Shown: positions 1-7,524 of the stretch, piece after piece
Layout of the letters: each line of letters starts with the position of its first letter
Position numbering within the stretch: position 1 is the stretch's first letter
From: Thermoplasmata archaeon
GTDB lineage: Archaea; Thermoplasmatota; E2; UBA9212
Reading direction: 5' to 3'
Assembly: GCA_013329495.1 (NCBI GenBank)
Contig: DUKC01000044.1
Coordinates: 225-16,633, forward strand
DNA length: 16,409 nt
The notes under the pieces: model-generated
Database searches by the model: none
What the model was told of the DNA's origin: nothing
Seen by the model: only the letters and a program-made list of their open reading frames with translations
Position numbers and translations under genes: made by a program

Positions 1-1455
1 CAAAACAAAGAGAATGGGCAAATTTATAGTATCCAAGATGATTCACTAGGCGTACCATTTTTGTTTAAAATTCCTTTTCTTAGATATTTTTTACTCACTT
101 CTCAACCTCCGGTCCAATCATTGGCTGTCAATGAAATTTATTTGAGGGAAAAAAGCGACTCAAAAGAATTTTTAGAAGAAATGTACAATTCTTTGGCGCT
201 ATACATCAATTTCTGGGAAGGATCAAGGGACAGAGATGAAAATGGCCTTTGCGAATACAGAAATGCGATGGAAAGTGGTTGGGGCGACACACCGAGATTA
301 TTGCCTTCTATAAATTTTTCATTACCGGGAGATATCTCAGCTCTTATGGGTTATTGGCCTACCTCTTATGACGCAGTTGATCTGAACTCTTGGCTTTATA
401 TGGATATGATACTGATGGAACAATGGGCATCAGATCTTGGATTGAAAGAGGATGCAGCTTACTGGAAAGCAAGAGCGGGAAATCTCAGTGAACTCATAGA
501 CGAAAAAATGTGGAGTGAAAGCAAACAGGGATGGTTTGACCTAGGCAAAGAAAAGGAATTAGTCGAGGTTGTTACCCCTGCGATCTGGTGGCCCGCCTAT
601 TGCGGGGTAACCCAAAACTTGAGTAGAATTAGATCAGTTATCGAAAATCATCTGTTAAATCCCGATGAATTTTGGGGGAAGTATCCTATACCAACTGTCG
701 CCTACAACGACCCTAACTTCGATTCAGCTTCTCATGGGAGATACTGGCAGGGACAGATATGGTTAATTCCTCTCTATAGTGCATTGACCACTCTCTATAG
801 GTATGGATATGAGGAGGAGGCGGAAGAACTCCGTCAGAGAATACTTGATTTAGTGGAAGATAAGGGAGGTATTTACGAAACCTATGATCCTCTGACTGGT
901 GAGGTCGGATGGGGTTCTGGGGGAGTTGGAGATCCGTCCTGTTTCCAATTTGGCTGGTCGAGTGCTTTGCTTGAAGAAATAGCTTTGCACAGATATCAGA
1001 GTTTAAGAGAAATAACCCCAGATGATTTTGAGTTTAAGGGATGGGTAAAGCAAGCCCATGTGTTTGGAGAGCGAGACGAAAAACTTTTTTATTCTGTAGA
1101 CACTGGCGAGTATGAGGTTCCTCTTGTTGAGGTAAAAACTAGGGATGATAAACCCCTGCTCGAATCAAATGATATGCTAATCAGGTTTACAGATCCCTTC
1201 GATAACCTAAAAAATAAGAATTCAACGGCAACTATCAAGGGCATAAGCTTTGAAATAAGATTGGATCATAAGTATGAACTTAAGGACGGCAAGATAAAAG
1301 ACCTGACCCAGCAGAGCGAGGTGCGAGAGAAAATACTGTTTATTAGTATCGTGGGTATAGCAGTCGTAGTGATCATATTAGTTTCAATCTGGACCAGTTG
1401 GATAGCCATTTTAGTCAAAGCATTATTGAAGAAAGAAAAGAAGGAGAAGAAATAA
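1..1455 (+). CDS. GH63-like six-hairpin glycoside hydrolase with C-terminal membrane anchor (5' partial)
   Basis: The frame is open from base 1, so the gene starts outside the window; the TTG at 61 is not the true start. Numbering from codon 61, the sequence has (alpha/alpha)6-barrel motifs of GH63 and mannosylglycerate-hydrolase-like enzymes: ESGWGDTPRL (residues 71-80), where D76 matches the usual general acid, DLNSWLYMDM (108-117), RYWQGQIW (227-234), and YETYDPLTGE (272-281), where E273 matches the usual base, then FQFGWSSAL (295-303). Family members hydrolyse alpha-glucosides or alpha-mannosides such as mannosylglycerate; the substrate here is unknown. About 100 residues of unassigned sequence follow, then one hydrophobic helix (about 425-453) and a lysine-rich tail. 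That arrangement predicts the catalytic domain outside the cell and a cytoplasmic C-terminus. A T6 tract at 1470-1475 may end the transcript. Family confidence is good, substrate confidence low. Confidence 0.82.
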   Translation, partial: QNKENGQIYSIQDDSLGVPFLFKIPFLRYFLLTSQPPVQSLAVNEIYLREKSDSKEFLEEMYNSLALYINFWEGSRDRDENGLCEYRNAMESGWGDTPRLLPSINFSLPGDISALMGYWPTSYDAVDLNSWLYMDMILMEQWASDLGLKEDAAYWKARAGNLSELIDEKMWSESKQGWFDLGKEKELVEVVTPAIWWPAYCGVTQNLSRIRSVIENHLLNPDEFWGKYPIPTVAYNDPNFDSASHGRYWQGQIWLIPLYSALTTLYRYGYEEEAEELRQRILDLVEDKGGIYETYDPLTGEVGWGSGGVGDPSCFQFGWSSALLEEIALHRYQSLREITPDDFEFKGWVKQAHVFGERDEKLFYSVDTGEYEVPLVEVKTRDDKPLLESNDMLIRFTDPFDNLKNKNSTATIKGISFEIRLDHKYELKDGKIKDLTQQSEVREKILFISIVGIAVVVIILVSIWTSWIAILVKALLKKEKKEKK

Positions 1456-1525
1456 AAGTAAAAATCAACTTTTTTGGATGCCATCCGTCTGCATTTTTAC
1501 AGATTGAATTTTTTCCGATAGTTAA

Positions 1526-1534
1526 GTATATATA
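1526..1534 (+). promoter_or_regulatory. TATA box of the CNNM/CorC-like gene
   Basis: GTATATATA lies about 85 bp upstream of the ATG at 1615. With archaeal spacing the transcript would start near 1555, leaving a leader of about 60 nt. The leader contains a small inverted repeat, TACAG (1589-1593) and CTGTA (1600-1604), of unknown meaning. Confidence 0.5.
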
Positions 1535-1614
1535 GAAAAAGGGAGATATATGACCTAATCGAAAACAAGGAGACTCGAAGGTTAGCACTACAGAAGTAGC
1601 TGTAAGTTGATGAA

Positions 1615-2619
1615 ATGCATACGTTAGGTTATATTATTGTTTTGATATTATTGATTGTGTGTTCTGCTTTTTTTTCAGGCAGCGAAACGATTTTGATATC
1701 CCTCTACAGGACTGGAGGAAGACATCTAAAAGAGCCGAAACTCAAAAAGTTACTTGCTGCACCAGATCGTTTGTTGTCTACCATGCTTCTGGGGAATAAT
1801 CTGGTGAATGTGGCTGCATCTGCAATAGCAACGCATCTTGCAATCTTGAGATTTGGTTCTTATGGTATGGCGATAGCAACCGGTGTGATGACTTTTGCAA
1901 TACTCACATTTGGCGAAATTTTGCCGAAGAGCATAGGATTAAGGAATGCTGACAAGTTTGCATTGAAAGTCGTGAAACCCGTTTGGTACATTAGCATCGT
2001 GTTTTATCCCATATGCAAATTGCTAATCATGTTTGCAGGTCTCTTTACCAAAGGAAAAGCTAATCTTCAGCCGCAAGTTACAGAGGAGGAGATCAAGGCG
2101 GTGGTCGATTTAGGAGAAGAAAGTGGAGCCATAGAACCCGAGGAAAAAGAAATGATTCATAAAGTGTTCAAGTTGGGGGACACTCTAGTAAAGGAGATAA
2201 TGGTTCCAAAGGCCCTAATTGTTAGCATCAAGGTCGATGTGAAATTCAGAGATGCATTCGATTTAGCAACTTCCTCAGGCTACTCCAGAATCCCAGTCTA
2301 TGAGAGGGGTACAAAAAAAGTTGTAGGAATACTATACACCAAAGATTTGCTTAACAAGGTTAATGGTGGAATTCAAGAAGGCGAAGTTAGGGAGATCATG
2401 CGTCGACCGTACTTTGTCCCGGAATCGACGCGCCTAGATGATCTTTTGCAAGAATTTCAGGAAAAACGTATCCAAATAGCAGTAGTAACAAAAGATGATG
2501 ACAAAGTCACAGGGATTGTGACTTTGGAAGATGTAATAGAAGAGATGGTTGGAGAAATATACGACGAGAGTGACATAGTGAAGAAAAAGATAGAAACGAG
2601 TGACGGCCTTCTAAAATAA
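1615..2619 (+). CDS. CNNM/CorC-type membrane protein (DUF21 + CBS pair), putative Mg2+/divalent cation transporter
   Basis: 334 residues. The DUF21 transmembrane domain covers about residues 1-145 and carries the family signatures FSGSE (20-24), LLGNNLVN (58-65) and FGEILPKSIG (99-108). An acidic helical linker (about 155-190) leads into two CBS motifs (about 195-250 and 262-318), which in this family bind adenine nucleotides. CNNM/CorB-like proteins export or exchange Mg2+, sometimes with Na+. The protein stops soon after the CBS pair, so it lacks the C-terminal CorC_HlyC domain common in bacterial relatives; many archaeal members are short in the same way. ATG 1615 is chosen because a stop codon (1603-1605) closes the frame just upstream. 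The next gene, tRNA-Arg, begins 3 nt after the stop codon. The family is clear; the transported ion is inferred. Confidence 0.9.
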   Translation: MHTLGYIIVLILLIVCSAFFSGSETILISLYRTGGRHLKEPKLKKLLAAPDRLLSTMLLGNNLVNVAASAIATHLAILRFGSYGMAIATGVMTFAILTFGEILPKSIGLRNADKFALKVVKPVWYISIVFYPICKLLIMFAGLFTKGKANLQPQVTEEEIKAVVDLGEESGAIEPEEKEMIHKVFKLGDTLVKEIMVPKALIVSIKVDVKFRDAFDLATSSGYSRIPVYERGTKKVVGILYTKDLLNKVNGGIQEGEVREIMRRPYFVPESTRLDDLLQEFQEKRIQIAVVTKDDDKVTGIVTLEDVIEEMVGEIYDESDIVKKKIETSDGLLK

Positions 2620-2622
2620 AAA

Positions 2623-2695
2623 GGGTCTGTAGTGTAGCTGGATATCACTGAGGCCTCCGGAGCCTCTAACTCGGGTTCAAATCCCGACAGGCCCG
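2623..2695 (+). tRNA. tRNA-Arg (anticodon CCG)
   Basis: This 73-nt cloverleaf has acceptor stem GGGTCTG/CAGGCCC (one G-U pair), a D-arm, anticodon stem GAGGC/GCCTC with loop CTCCGGA (anticodon CCG at 2657-2659, reading CGG), a short variable loop and T-arm TCGGG-TTCAAAT-CCCGA, then discriminator G at 2695. CCA is not encoded. It starts 3 nt after the CorC-like stop codon with no convincing TATA box at the expected distance, so it may be co-transcribed with that gene and cut out by RNase P. Confidence 0.95.
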
Positions 2696-3260
2696 TTTGC
2701 ATCTTGGTCCAAAACCTCAGCTGTTTTTACCACGTGAGACCAATTATTGGCCACACAAAAAAGCAAAAACTACGCCCATTTGTAGGGGTGGGTGGAAACA
2801 TAGGGAGGTATGAAATGCGGCGTAGGATTCAAAGATATTAATAACTGAAGTTTGCCACCAAAGGCTGGAACGCTTCTGCATGGAAAACGGAACGGCACCG
2901 AGAGAACTCCTGAAACAACAGAGGGGTTCACCATAAAAAGAGGGAGATAGATGTTTTCCTTTCTTTGTCGTGAACCCTTAGGCTTGTTTTGATTCTTGTT
3001 TTCTATGCGATTCTTCAGCTTCCTTATTAACTATGGGGGATTGCTCTTTTCATATACAGTTTGCCAATTACCTATAATCTAAAGTTGGCGGGTTTTGAGG
3101 GATGCTTGATGCGCTCAGAGCGTGGACAGGAACTACCCCTGCTCTGGGCCTTTGGGGTCGGCAAAGTAAGCGGTCAGGCGTATATAGGCGAGGAGGCTAG
3201 GTCGGATGTAGATAGAAGTCTTCTAGGGATCATGTATGTGCAAAAACCAGCCAAATCCGG
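2696..3260. other. Long region without a recognisable gene, downstream of tRNA-Arg
   Basis: About 565 bp. The purine-rich part at 2780-2950 has only short frames broken by stops. Codons 3061-3260 belong to a TTG-started frame that runs to 3381 but ignores the reading frame of the peptidase remnant it enters, so it is probably spurious. I see no inverted repeats marking a mobile element and no copy elsewhere in the window of the tRNA 3' end. It may hold the decayed 5' part of the following peptidase gene, an eroded insertion, or an unrecognised RNA; I cannot decide. Confidence 0.4.
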
Positions 3261-3993
3261 ATCGAATTCTTTAAACCGAACAATCATGGAGATGGACCCT
3301 ACCCCGTTATTATCTATATTCACGGCGGACCTGAGAGCCAGTATATTCCCTATTTTTCATCAACCTTTGCCTATTACCTAAACGAGCTAGGAATTGCAAT
3401 CTTGGCACCAAACGTGAGGGGTTCGTTCCGGATACGGAAAAACATACCTCGAGCTAGATAATGGATATAAGAGGGAGGATTCGGTGAAAGACATTGGAGC
3501 GCTTCTCAATTGGATTGAAAGGCAGGACGAGCTTGACCCTGAAAGGATCGTGGTCATGGGTGGCTCTTATGGAGGATATATGGTCCTTGCCTCGATGACA
3601 CATTACAATGAGAGGCTAAGTGCTGGAATTGAGATTGTTGGCATCAGTAATTTTGTCACATTTTTGGAAAACACAGAAGATTACCGTCGTGATCTTCGCC
3701 GGGTGGAGTACGGAGACGAAAGAGACCCTGAGATGCGTGCCTTTCTGGAAAGCATCTCTCCCACAAACAACGCGCAAAAGATTGTCAAGCCCATGCTTAT
3801 TGCGCAGGGATTGAATGACCCGAGGGTCCCAGCTAGTGAGGCAGAACAGGTCATGGAGGTCATCAGAAAAAATGGTGGAGAGGTCTGGTATATGCTTGCG
3901 AAAGATGAGGGGCATGGCTTTCATAAGAAAACTAACAGAGATTATCATAACCAAGCGGTAGTTTTGTTTCTTGAAACATACTTGTTAGAATAA
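3261..3993 (+). pseudogene. S9 family (prolyl oligopeptidase / acylaminoacyl-peptidase) catalytic domain, 5'-truncated and frameshifted
   Basis: Two frames together give one alpha/beta-hydrolase domain. Frame A, from 3261, reads IEFFKPNNHGDGPYPV then IIYIHGGPESQ (oxyanion-hole HGGP) up to APNVRGS at 3422-3425. Frame B, from about 3430, reads GYGKTYLELDNGYKRED and continues through GTG 3484 to the stop at 3993. The join requires one extra base within 3423-3429; removing one T restores RGSSGYGKTY, typical of S9 enzymes. Frame B keeps the whole catalytic triad: Ser in GGSYGGYM (codon 3565), Asp in GLNDPRVP (codon 3817) and His in DEGHGF (codon 3913). The N-terminal beta-propeller of the family (roughly 300-400 residues) is missing, since the upstream 200 bp contain no propeller sequence I can recognise. 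A sequencing error could explain the frameshift but not the missing propeller. The 170-residue piece from 3484 alone would lack the oxyanion loop. Confidence 0.8.
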
Positions 3994-4144
3994 AGCTGCA
4001 TGAAAAGGTTGGATTCGGATGGTTGATGGAATAGCCCTTAAAGTGCAAGCTCCTTATCAAACCGTTTCTTGTCCCAAGGATGTTTTAAAAGGCGAGTTAG
4101 AACTAAGAGTATCCTCCCTTTTTCTTTGGGCAGCTTGCGTTATC

Positions 4145-4154
4145 TTTTTAACTA
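4145..4154 (+). promoter_or_regulatory. TATA box of the dys-like/pdaD operon
   Basis: TTTTTAACTA is about 47 bp upstream of ATG 4197, which predicts a start near 4176 and a leader of about 20 nt. That leader contains the ribosome-binding sequence GGAGAG (4185-4190), 6 nt before the ATG, which supports 4197 over the in-frame ATG at 4215. A second AT-rich run (4176-4183) is too close to the start to be the box. Confidence 0.5.
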
Positions 4155-4196
4155 AAAATTTGATTTAGCATTGGGCATATAATTGGAGAGAAAAGA

Positions 4197-5228
4197 ATGA
4201 AGAAAGAGAACTTGATGAATGAAGAAGTGAAACATGCAGACATTAAGAGCTTTGATTCGACCCCTATAATTGACGCCTTCGAAGGCATGGCCTTTCAAGC
4301 GAGGAATCTCGTAGCAGCAGCAAAGATATATGACAGGATGATATCAGATAGCAACTGTACAATTATACTCTGTCTTTCAGGCTCTCTCTTTAGTGCCGGT
4401 TTGAAAAAAGTTGTTAGTGAGATGGTACAAAACAACATGGTTGATGTTATCGTGTCAACCGGAGCGATAGTTGTTGACCCGGATTTTTTTGAAGCTCTGG
4501 GATTCAGGCATTGTAGAAGATCGCCCCTTGTTAATGACGAAATGCTCAACAAGATGGGGATAGATAGGATATACGACACTTTTATTGATGAAAACCAGCT
4601 AAGAGAATGTGGTATGGTAGTTGCAAAAATAGCGGATTATCTGCCACCCCGCCCGTATTCTTCAAGGGAGTTTATCTGGGAGATGGGAAAGTATTTGTCA
4701 GATGAAAAGAAAAATCCTAAATCGGTTGTCTTGGAATGTTATAAAAAAGGTGTCCCGATTTTCGTCCCAGCCTTCTCGGACTGCAGCGCGGGCTTTGGCC
4801 TGGTCTACCATCAACGTGAGAGAGGGGACAAACCCAAAGTGGCAATAGACAGCGTAAGGAACTTTTTGGAATTAACGAAAGTAAAGGCCAGGGCAAAAGA
4901 TACAGGTTTGGTAATGGTTGGATGGGGTGTACCAAAAAACTTTGCGCAGGACGTTACGATAGCTACAGATATTCTTGGCGATAGGGCCAACATGCACAAG
5001 TACGCAATTCAAATCACTCTTGCTGATGAAAGAGATGGAGGGTTGTCAGGTTCTATAATAAAAGAGGGGTACTCTTGGGGCAAGGTGGATCGTGGCTTTG
5101 AACAGATGGTGTTCTGCGAAGCAACGATAGCCTTTCTGCTGATTGCCAGCTATGCTTATCACAGGGGCAACTGGAAAAAACGTTCACCAAAGAATTACGA
5201 TAAGGTATTGGCGGAGGTGATGAAATGA
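4197..5228 (+). CDS. dys: Deoxyhypusine synthase homologue (possibly a homospermidine-synthase-like paralogue)
   Basis: 343 residues covering the whole DHS fold. Deoxyhypusine synthase moves the aminobutyl group of spermidine to a lysine of translation factor aIF5A, using NAD and a lysine-imine intermediate. The catalytic lysine is present as K296 in GYSWGKV (residues 291-297), matching human Lys329 in VSWGKI; W294 and E290 match Trp327 and Glu323. Two other positions differ from human DHS as I recall it: VPKNFAQD (245-252) has Asn where human has His288, and DGGLSG (280-285) has Leu where human has Asp316. The motifs PRPYSSREFI (151-160) and FSDCSAGFG (193-201) recall the DHS-like group shared by archaea and bacteria, some of which are associated with sym-homospermidine. 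The stop overlaps the start of pdaD (ATGA), so the two are translationally coupled. The family is sure, the exact reaction is not. Confidence 0.85.
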   Translation: MKKENLMNEEVKHADIKSFDSTPIIDAFEGMAFQARNLVAAAKIYDRMISDSNCTIILCLSGSLFSAGLKKVVSEMVQNNMVDVIVSTGAIVVDPDFFEALGFRHCRRSPLVNDEMLNKMGIDRIYDTFIDENQLRECGMVVAKIADYLPPRPYSSREFIWEMGKYLSDEKKNPKSVVLECYKKGVPIFVPAFSDCSAGFGLVYHQRERGDKPKVAIDSVRNFLELTKVKARAKDTGLVMVGWGVPKNFAQDVTIATDILGDRANMHKYAIQITLADERDGGLSGSIIKEGYSWGKVDRGFEQMVFCEATIAFLLIASYAYHRGNWKKRSPKNYDKVLAEVMK

Positions 5229-5767
5229 TACCAACAAAAGTATTTTTTACAAAGGGTATTGGGGTGCATAAGGACAAGCTGGCATCTTTTGAGGCATCCC
5301 TCAGAATGGCTGGAATAGAAAAATATAACATTGTCAGTGTTTCCAGCATTCTTCCTACAGGTTGCAAAACCCTATCAAGAGATGAAGGGCTGAATCTTCT
5401 CAAACCGGGACAGATAGTCTACAGCATCCTGGCAAAAAATCAAACAGATGAGCCGAACCGCTTAATATCTGCTGCGATAGGCCTTGCCATACCAAAAGGA
5501 GGTGAGAGTTACGGGTATCTTTCGGAGCATAGTGCGTTTGGCGAGACAGCTAAGAGATCCGGGGATTATGCGGAGGACCTGGCAGCAACAATGCTCGCAA
5601 CCACACTGGGAATAGTGTTCGACCCGGAGACGGCATGGGACGAAAGAAGGCAGATATACAGGGCAAGCGGGAGGATATTCAAAACCACCCATATGTGCCA
5701 ATCGGCAAAGGGAAACAAAGACGGTTTGTGGACCACGGTGATTGCCGCGGCAATTTTGATAATTTGA
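5225..5767 (+). CDS. pdaD: Pyruvoyl-dependent arginine decarboxylase
   Basis: 180 residues, the full length for this family. The enzyme decarboxylates arginine to agmatine, the precursor of archaeal polyamines (via aminopropylagmatine) and of agmatidine in tRNA-Ile2. The proenzyme self-cleaves between two serines to form the pyruvoyl cofactor; that site is visible as VSVSSILPTGCK with the Ser-Ser pair at 40-41. The catalytic Glu is E101 in GYLSEHSAFGET (97-108). ATG 5225 overlaps the TGA of the upstream DHS homologue by 4 nt, and GGAGGTGATG just upstream (5213-5222) provides a strong ribosome-binding site. The pairing links agmatine supply to polyamine or hypusine chemistry. A T-rich stretch at 5778-5799, including T6, probably ends the operon. 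Confidence 0.95.
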   Translation: MIPTKVFFTKGIGVHKDKLASFEASLRMAGIEKYNIVSVSSILPTGCKTLSRDEGLNLLKPGQIVYSILAKNQTDEPNRLISAAIGLAIPKGGESYGYLSEHSAFGETAKRSGDYAEDLAATMLATTLGIVFDPETAWDERRQIYRASGRIFKTTHMCQSAKGNKDGLWTTVIAAAILII

Positions 5768-5777
5768 CTGTATGCTC

Positions 5778-5799
5778 TTTGTTGTTTTTTGTTATTTTG
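5778..5799 (+). terminator. U-rich terminator of the dys-like/pdaD operon
   Basis: Just after the pdaD stop, the RNA strand is rich in U, with T6 at 5785-5790 and further T4 runs, as is usual for archaeal termination. No hairpin is evident. The rest of the gap up to tRNA-Val (5800-5986) shows no supported gene; a 70-codon frame from 5772 looks accidental. Confidence 0.45.
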
Positions 5800-5986
5800 T
5801 GATTTGTAGTGTGTGCCCCCAGCAAGGCTCACGAGCCATAGAAGAACTAACGAACCAGGGGTTGTATCAAAGATTGAAACGATGCTTCATAGTGGCGAAA
5901 AAGTATCCAGCGAGAAGGCAAAAACTCGAGATAAAGTTTGATTGCGCAGAATGGAATGTTTTGAGTTTTGCTTTTAACTTTTGAGA

Positions 5987-6059
5987 TGGGCTGGAGCGGA
6001 ATTGAACCGCTGATCTTCACCTTGTAAGGGTGACGTCCTAACCCCTAGACCACCAGCCC
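5987..6059 (-). tRNA. tRNA-Val (anticodon TAC)
   Basis: On the minus strand this 73-nt cloverleaf has a fully paired acceptor stem GGGCTGG/CCAGCCC, a D-arm containing GGGGTTAGGA, anticodon stem TCACC/GGTGA with loop CTTACAA (anticodon TAC, plus-strand 6024-6026), T-arm AGCGG-TTCAATT-CCGCT and discriminator A at 5987. CCA is not encoded. It stands alone, converging with the dys-like/pdaD operon. Confidence 0.96.
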
Positions 6060-6085
6060 TCTCCTTTAAGATAATTTATGCTGGC

Positions 6086-6097
6086 TTTTAATAATTT
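6086..6097 (-). promoter_or_regulatory. TATA box of tRNA-Val
   Basis: The minus strand reads AAATTATTAAAA, centred about 32 bp upstream of the tRNA 5' end at 6059, a fitting position for an archaeal promoter. No other candidate lies nearer. Confidence 0.4.
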
Positions 6098-6228
6098 CCC
6101 TTTGTCTTTTAAAGGCGCCAAAAGGTGACCTGTTCCATTCTAGTTCACCAATCGAACCCGGGCATCACTTCTATTTAGACTTGTTGCTGAAGATGGAGGG
6201 GCGCCCAACAACTTTTGCTTCAGGGAAG

Positions 6229-6239
6229 TTATTTAAATA
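6229..6239 (+). promoter_or_regulatory. TATA box of the TIM-barrel glycosidase gene
   Basis: TTATTTAAATA, close to the archaeal consensus TTTAWATA, is centred about 30 bp before ATG 6265. The transcript should therefore begin at or within a few bases of the ATG. There is no Shine-Dalgarno sequence, which fits a leaderless mRNA. Confidence 0.6.
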
Positions 6240-6264
6240 CTGAAAATTATAGGAATACCATAAG

Positions 6265-7524
6265 ATGTCGAGAACATCAAGGAAAGTAATAATAACTGGC
6301 ACGGTGATCGTAGTGATGCTTTTTATGGGGATAGGTTGCGTCGAAGTTGAGAAAGAGGAGGGAGTGGCACCGGAGGAAATTAAAGAGGTTCCGCCGAGAG
6401 AAGAATTTCAATGGGGGATAGAAGCGGGGCATCTGCCCAACCGAGTGCTCACTTCAGAAGATTTGAGTTTTATAAAAAGCAACGGCATAAATTGGATTGC
6501 TGTGGATTTTATATGGAAAAAGATAGAGCCCAGACCTGGCGAGTTTGACTTTACCTATTATGACTGGGTTCTCGATGAGGCGAACAGAGCCGGCTTGGAG
6601 GTGCTGGGCAGACTGGGCAATGGTTACAACGGGATCGGGAAAGAAAGGGACCTCGTTCCAGATTGGATAGATATAGAGGATGAAAGTTATCCGGAAGAAT
6701 TGAGTAAATACGTATACGCAACAGTGAGCCGTTACAAAGGGAAGATAGGGTTTTGGGTGGTTGAAAACGAAGCGAACAACGTCAAGGCACACAAAATAGT
6801 GGGATGGAGGCAGGGGGATTGGAGTGAAGAAAAGGTAAGGCGGATTCTCGAAAAAGGCTGCAGGGCGGTTAGACGAGCGGACCCGGATGCGAAACTTATA
6901 GTGAGTGTGTGCAGCACGATTCCAGGCTGGGTAGAGTATCTGGATAAAGTAACCAACAAGTGGAAGGTGGATTATGATGTCGTCGGGCTGCAGGACTATC
7001 CATTTGGTATCTGGGAATTTGGAAGGCTTGCTTCCTTGACCAAGCAAATCCCCCTGAGCAAGTGGAAGGATCAGGCAATAAGTAACATGAAGTATGAATG
7101 CGAAGTTGCCCGCAATTTCAAGCCGGAGGTTATATTTACGGAGCTGGGATTTCACAGCAGTTACGATCAGGAGGAAAGACAGGTTGAGGCTTTGAGGTAC
7201 GAGATCAAGGGGGCGATAGAAGGCAAAGCCAAGGGAATTTTCTGGTTCGCCTACAAGGACGATCCGACAGACTTTCCTGAGCAAGAGAAGCATTTCGGAC
7301 TGGTGGAGGCCGATGGAACACCAAAACCAGGATGGGGTGAATATGGAAAGATAATCAAAAACCCGGCGACCCTGAAAGAGATCCAGTACGAGGAAAATCT
7401 TAAAGGATTTGGAGCGGGCTTCCTAAACAATCGGTTTATCATCAAAATCTGGAACGCCGCACTTGGAATTGGCGAGGCATTCCCGGAGGTTGCAAATCTC
7501 CTGGTTAAGTTGGTGGGGGTATAG
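6265..7524 (+). CDS. Secreted lipoprotein-like TIM-barrel glycoside hydrolase (clan GH-A)
   Basis: 419 residues. The N-terminus is a signal peptide: RTSRK, a hydrophobic run (about 8-22), then lipobox-like MGIGC with Cys25, so the protein is probably secreted and lipid-anchored. A charged linker (26-48) precedes the barrel (about 50-365). Clan GH-A signatures are visible: WVVENEAN (164-171), where E169 after Asn matches the acid/base of beta-strand 4, and IFTELGFHSS (290-299), where E293 matches the nucleophile of strand 7. FDFTYYDWVLDEANRAGLEV (94-113) and KGIFWFAYKDDP (323-334) resemble GH5/GH39/GH42-type barrels. The enzyme probably cleaves a beta-linked glycan outside the cell by a retaining mechanism; substrate and exact family are not determinable by eye. 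A tail of about 55 residues follows the barrel. The gene is monocistronic and apparently leaderless. Confidence 0.85.
   Translation: MSRTSRKVIITGTVIVVMLFMGIGCVEVEKEEGVAPEEIKEVPPREEFQWGIEAGHLPNRVLTSEDLSFIKSNGINWIAVDFIWKKIEPRPGEFDFTYYDWVLDEANRAGLEVLGRLGNGYNGIGKERDLVPDWIDIEDESYPEELSKYVYATVSRYKGKIGFWVVENEANNVKAHKIVGWRQGDWSEEKVRRILEKGCRAVRRADPDAKLIVSVCSTIPGWVEYLDKVTNKWKVDYDVVGLQDYPFGIWEFGRLASLTKQIPLSKWKDQAISNMKYECEVARNFKPEVIFTELGFHSSYDQEERQVEALRYEIKGAIEGKAKGIFWFAYKDDPTDFPEQEKHFGLVEADGTPKPGWGEYGKIIKNPATLKEIQYEENLKGFGAGFLNNRFIIKIWNAALGIGEAFPEVANLLVKLVGV

Noticed and set aside
2780..2950. Possible remnant of a transposase C-terminus or a structured RNA
   Set aside because: Short translated pieces looked vaguely like insertion-sequence tails, but no motif, inverted repeat or consistent secondary structure supports either reading.
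3061..3381. 106-codon TTG-started frame
   Set aside because: Its second half is out of frame with the S9 domain it covers, where the other frame reads a convincing HGGP-containing sequence; the first half has no resemblance to known proteins.
4019..4168. 49-codon frame between the S9 remnant and the DHS homologue
   Set aside because: It has no ribosome-binding site, overlaps the promoter of the dys-like/pdaD operon and resembles nothing known.
5772..5984. 70-codon frame after pdaD
   Set aside because: It starts in the U-rich terminator, has no ribosome-binding site, and shows no recognisable family.
6121..6172. Possible degraded tRNA 3' half on the minus strand (GGGTTCGATT)
   Set aside because: The T-arm-like loop lacks a matching 3' stem arm and no acceptor or anticodon arm can be built.
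6454..7293. 279-codon minus-strand frame inside the TIM-barrel glycosidase gene
   Set aside because: It is the antisense of a gene with clear catalytic motifs and a promoter; the long opening is due to codon bias.
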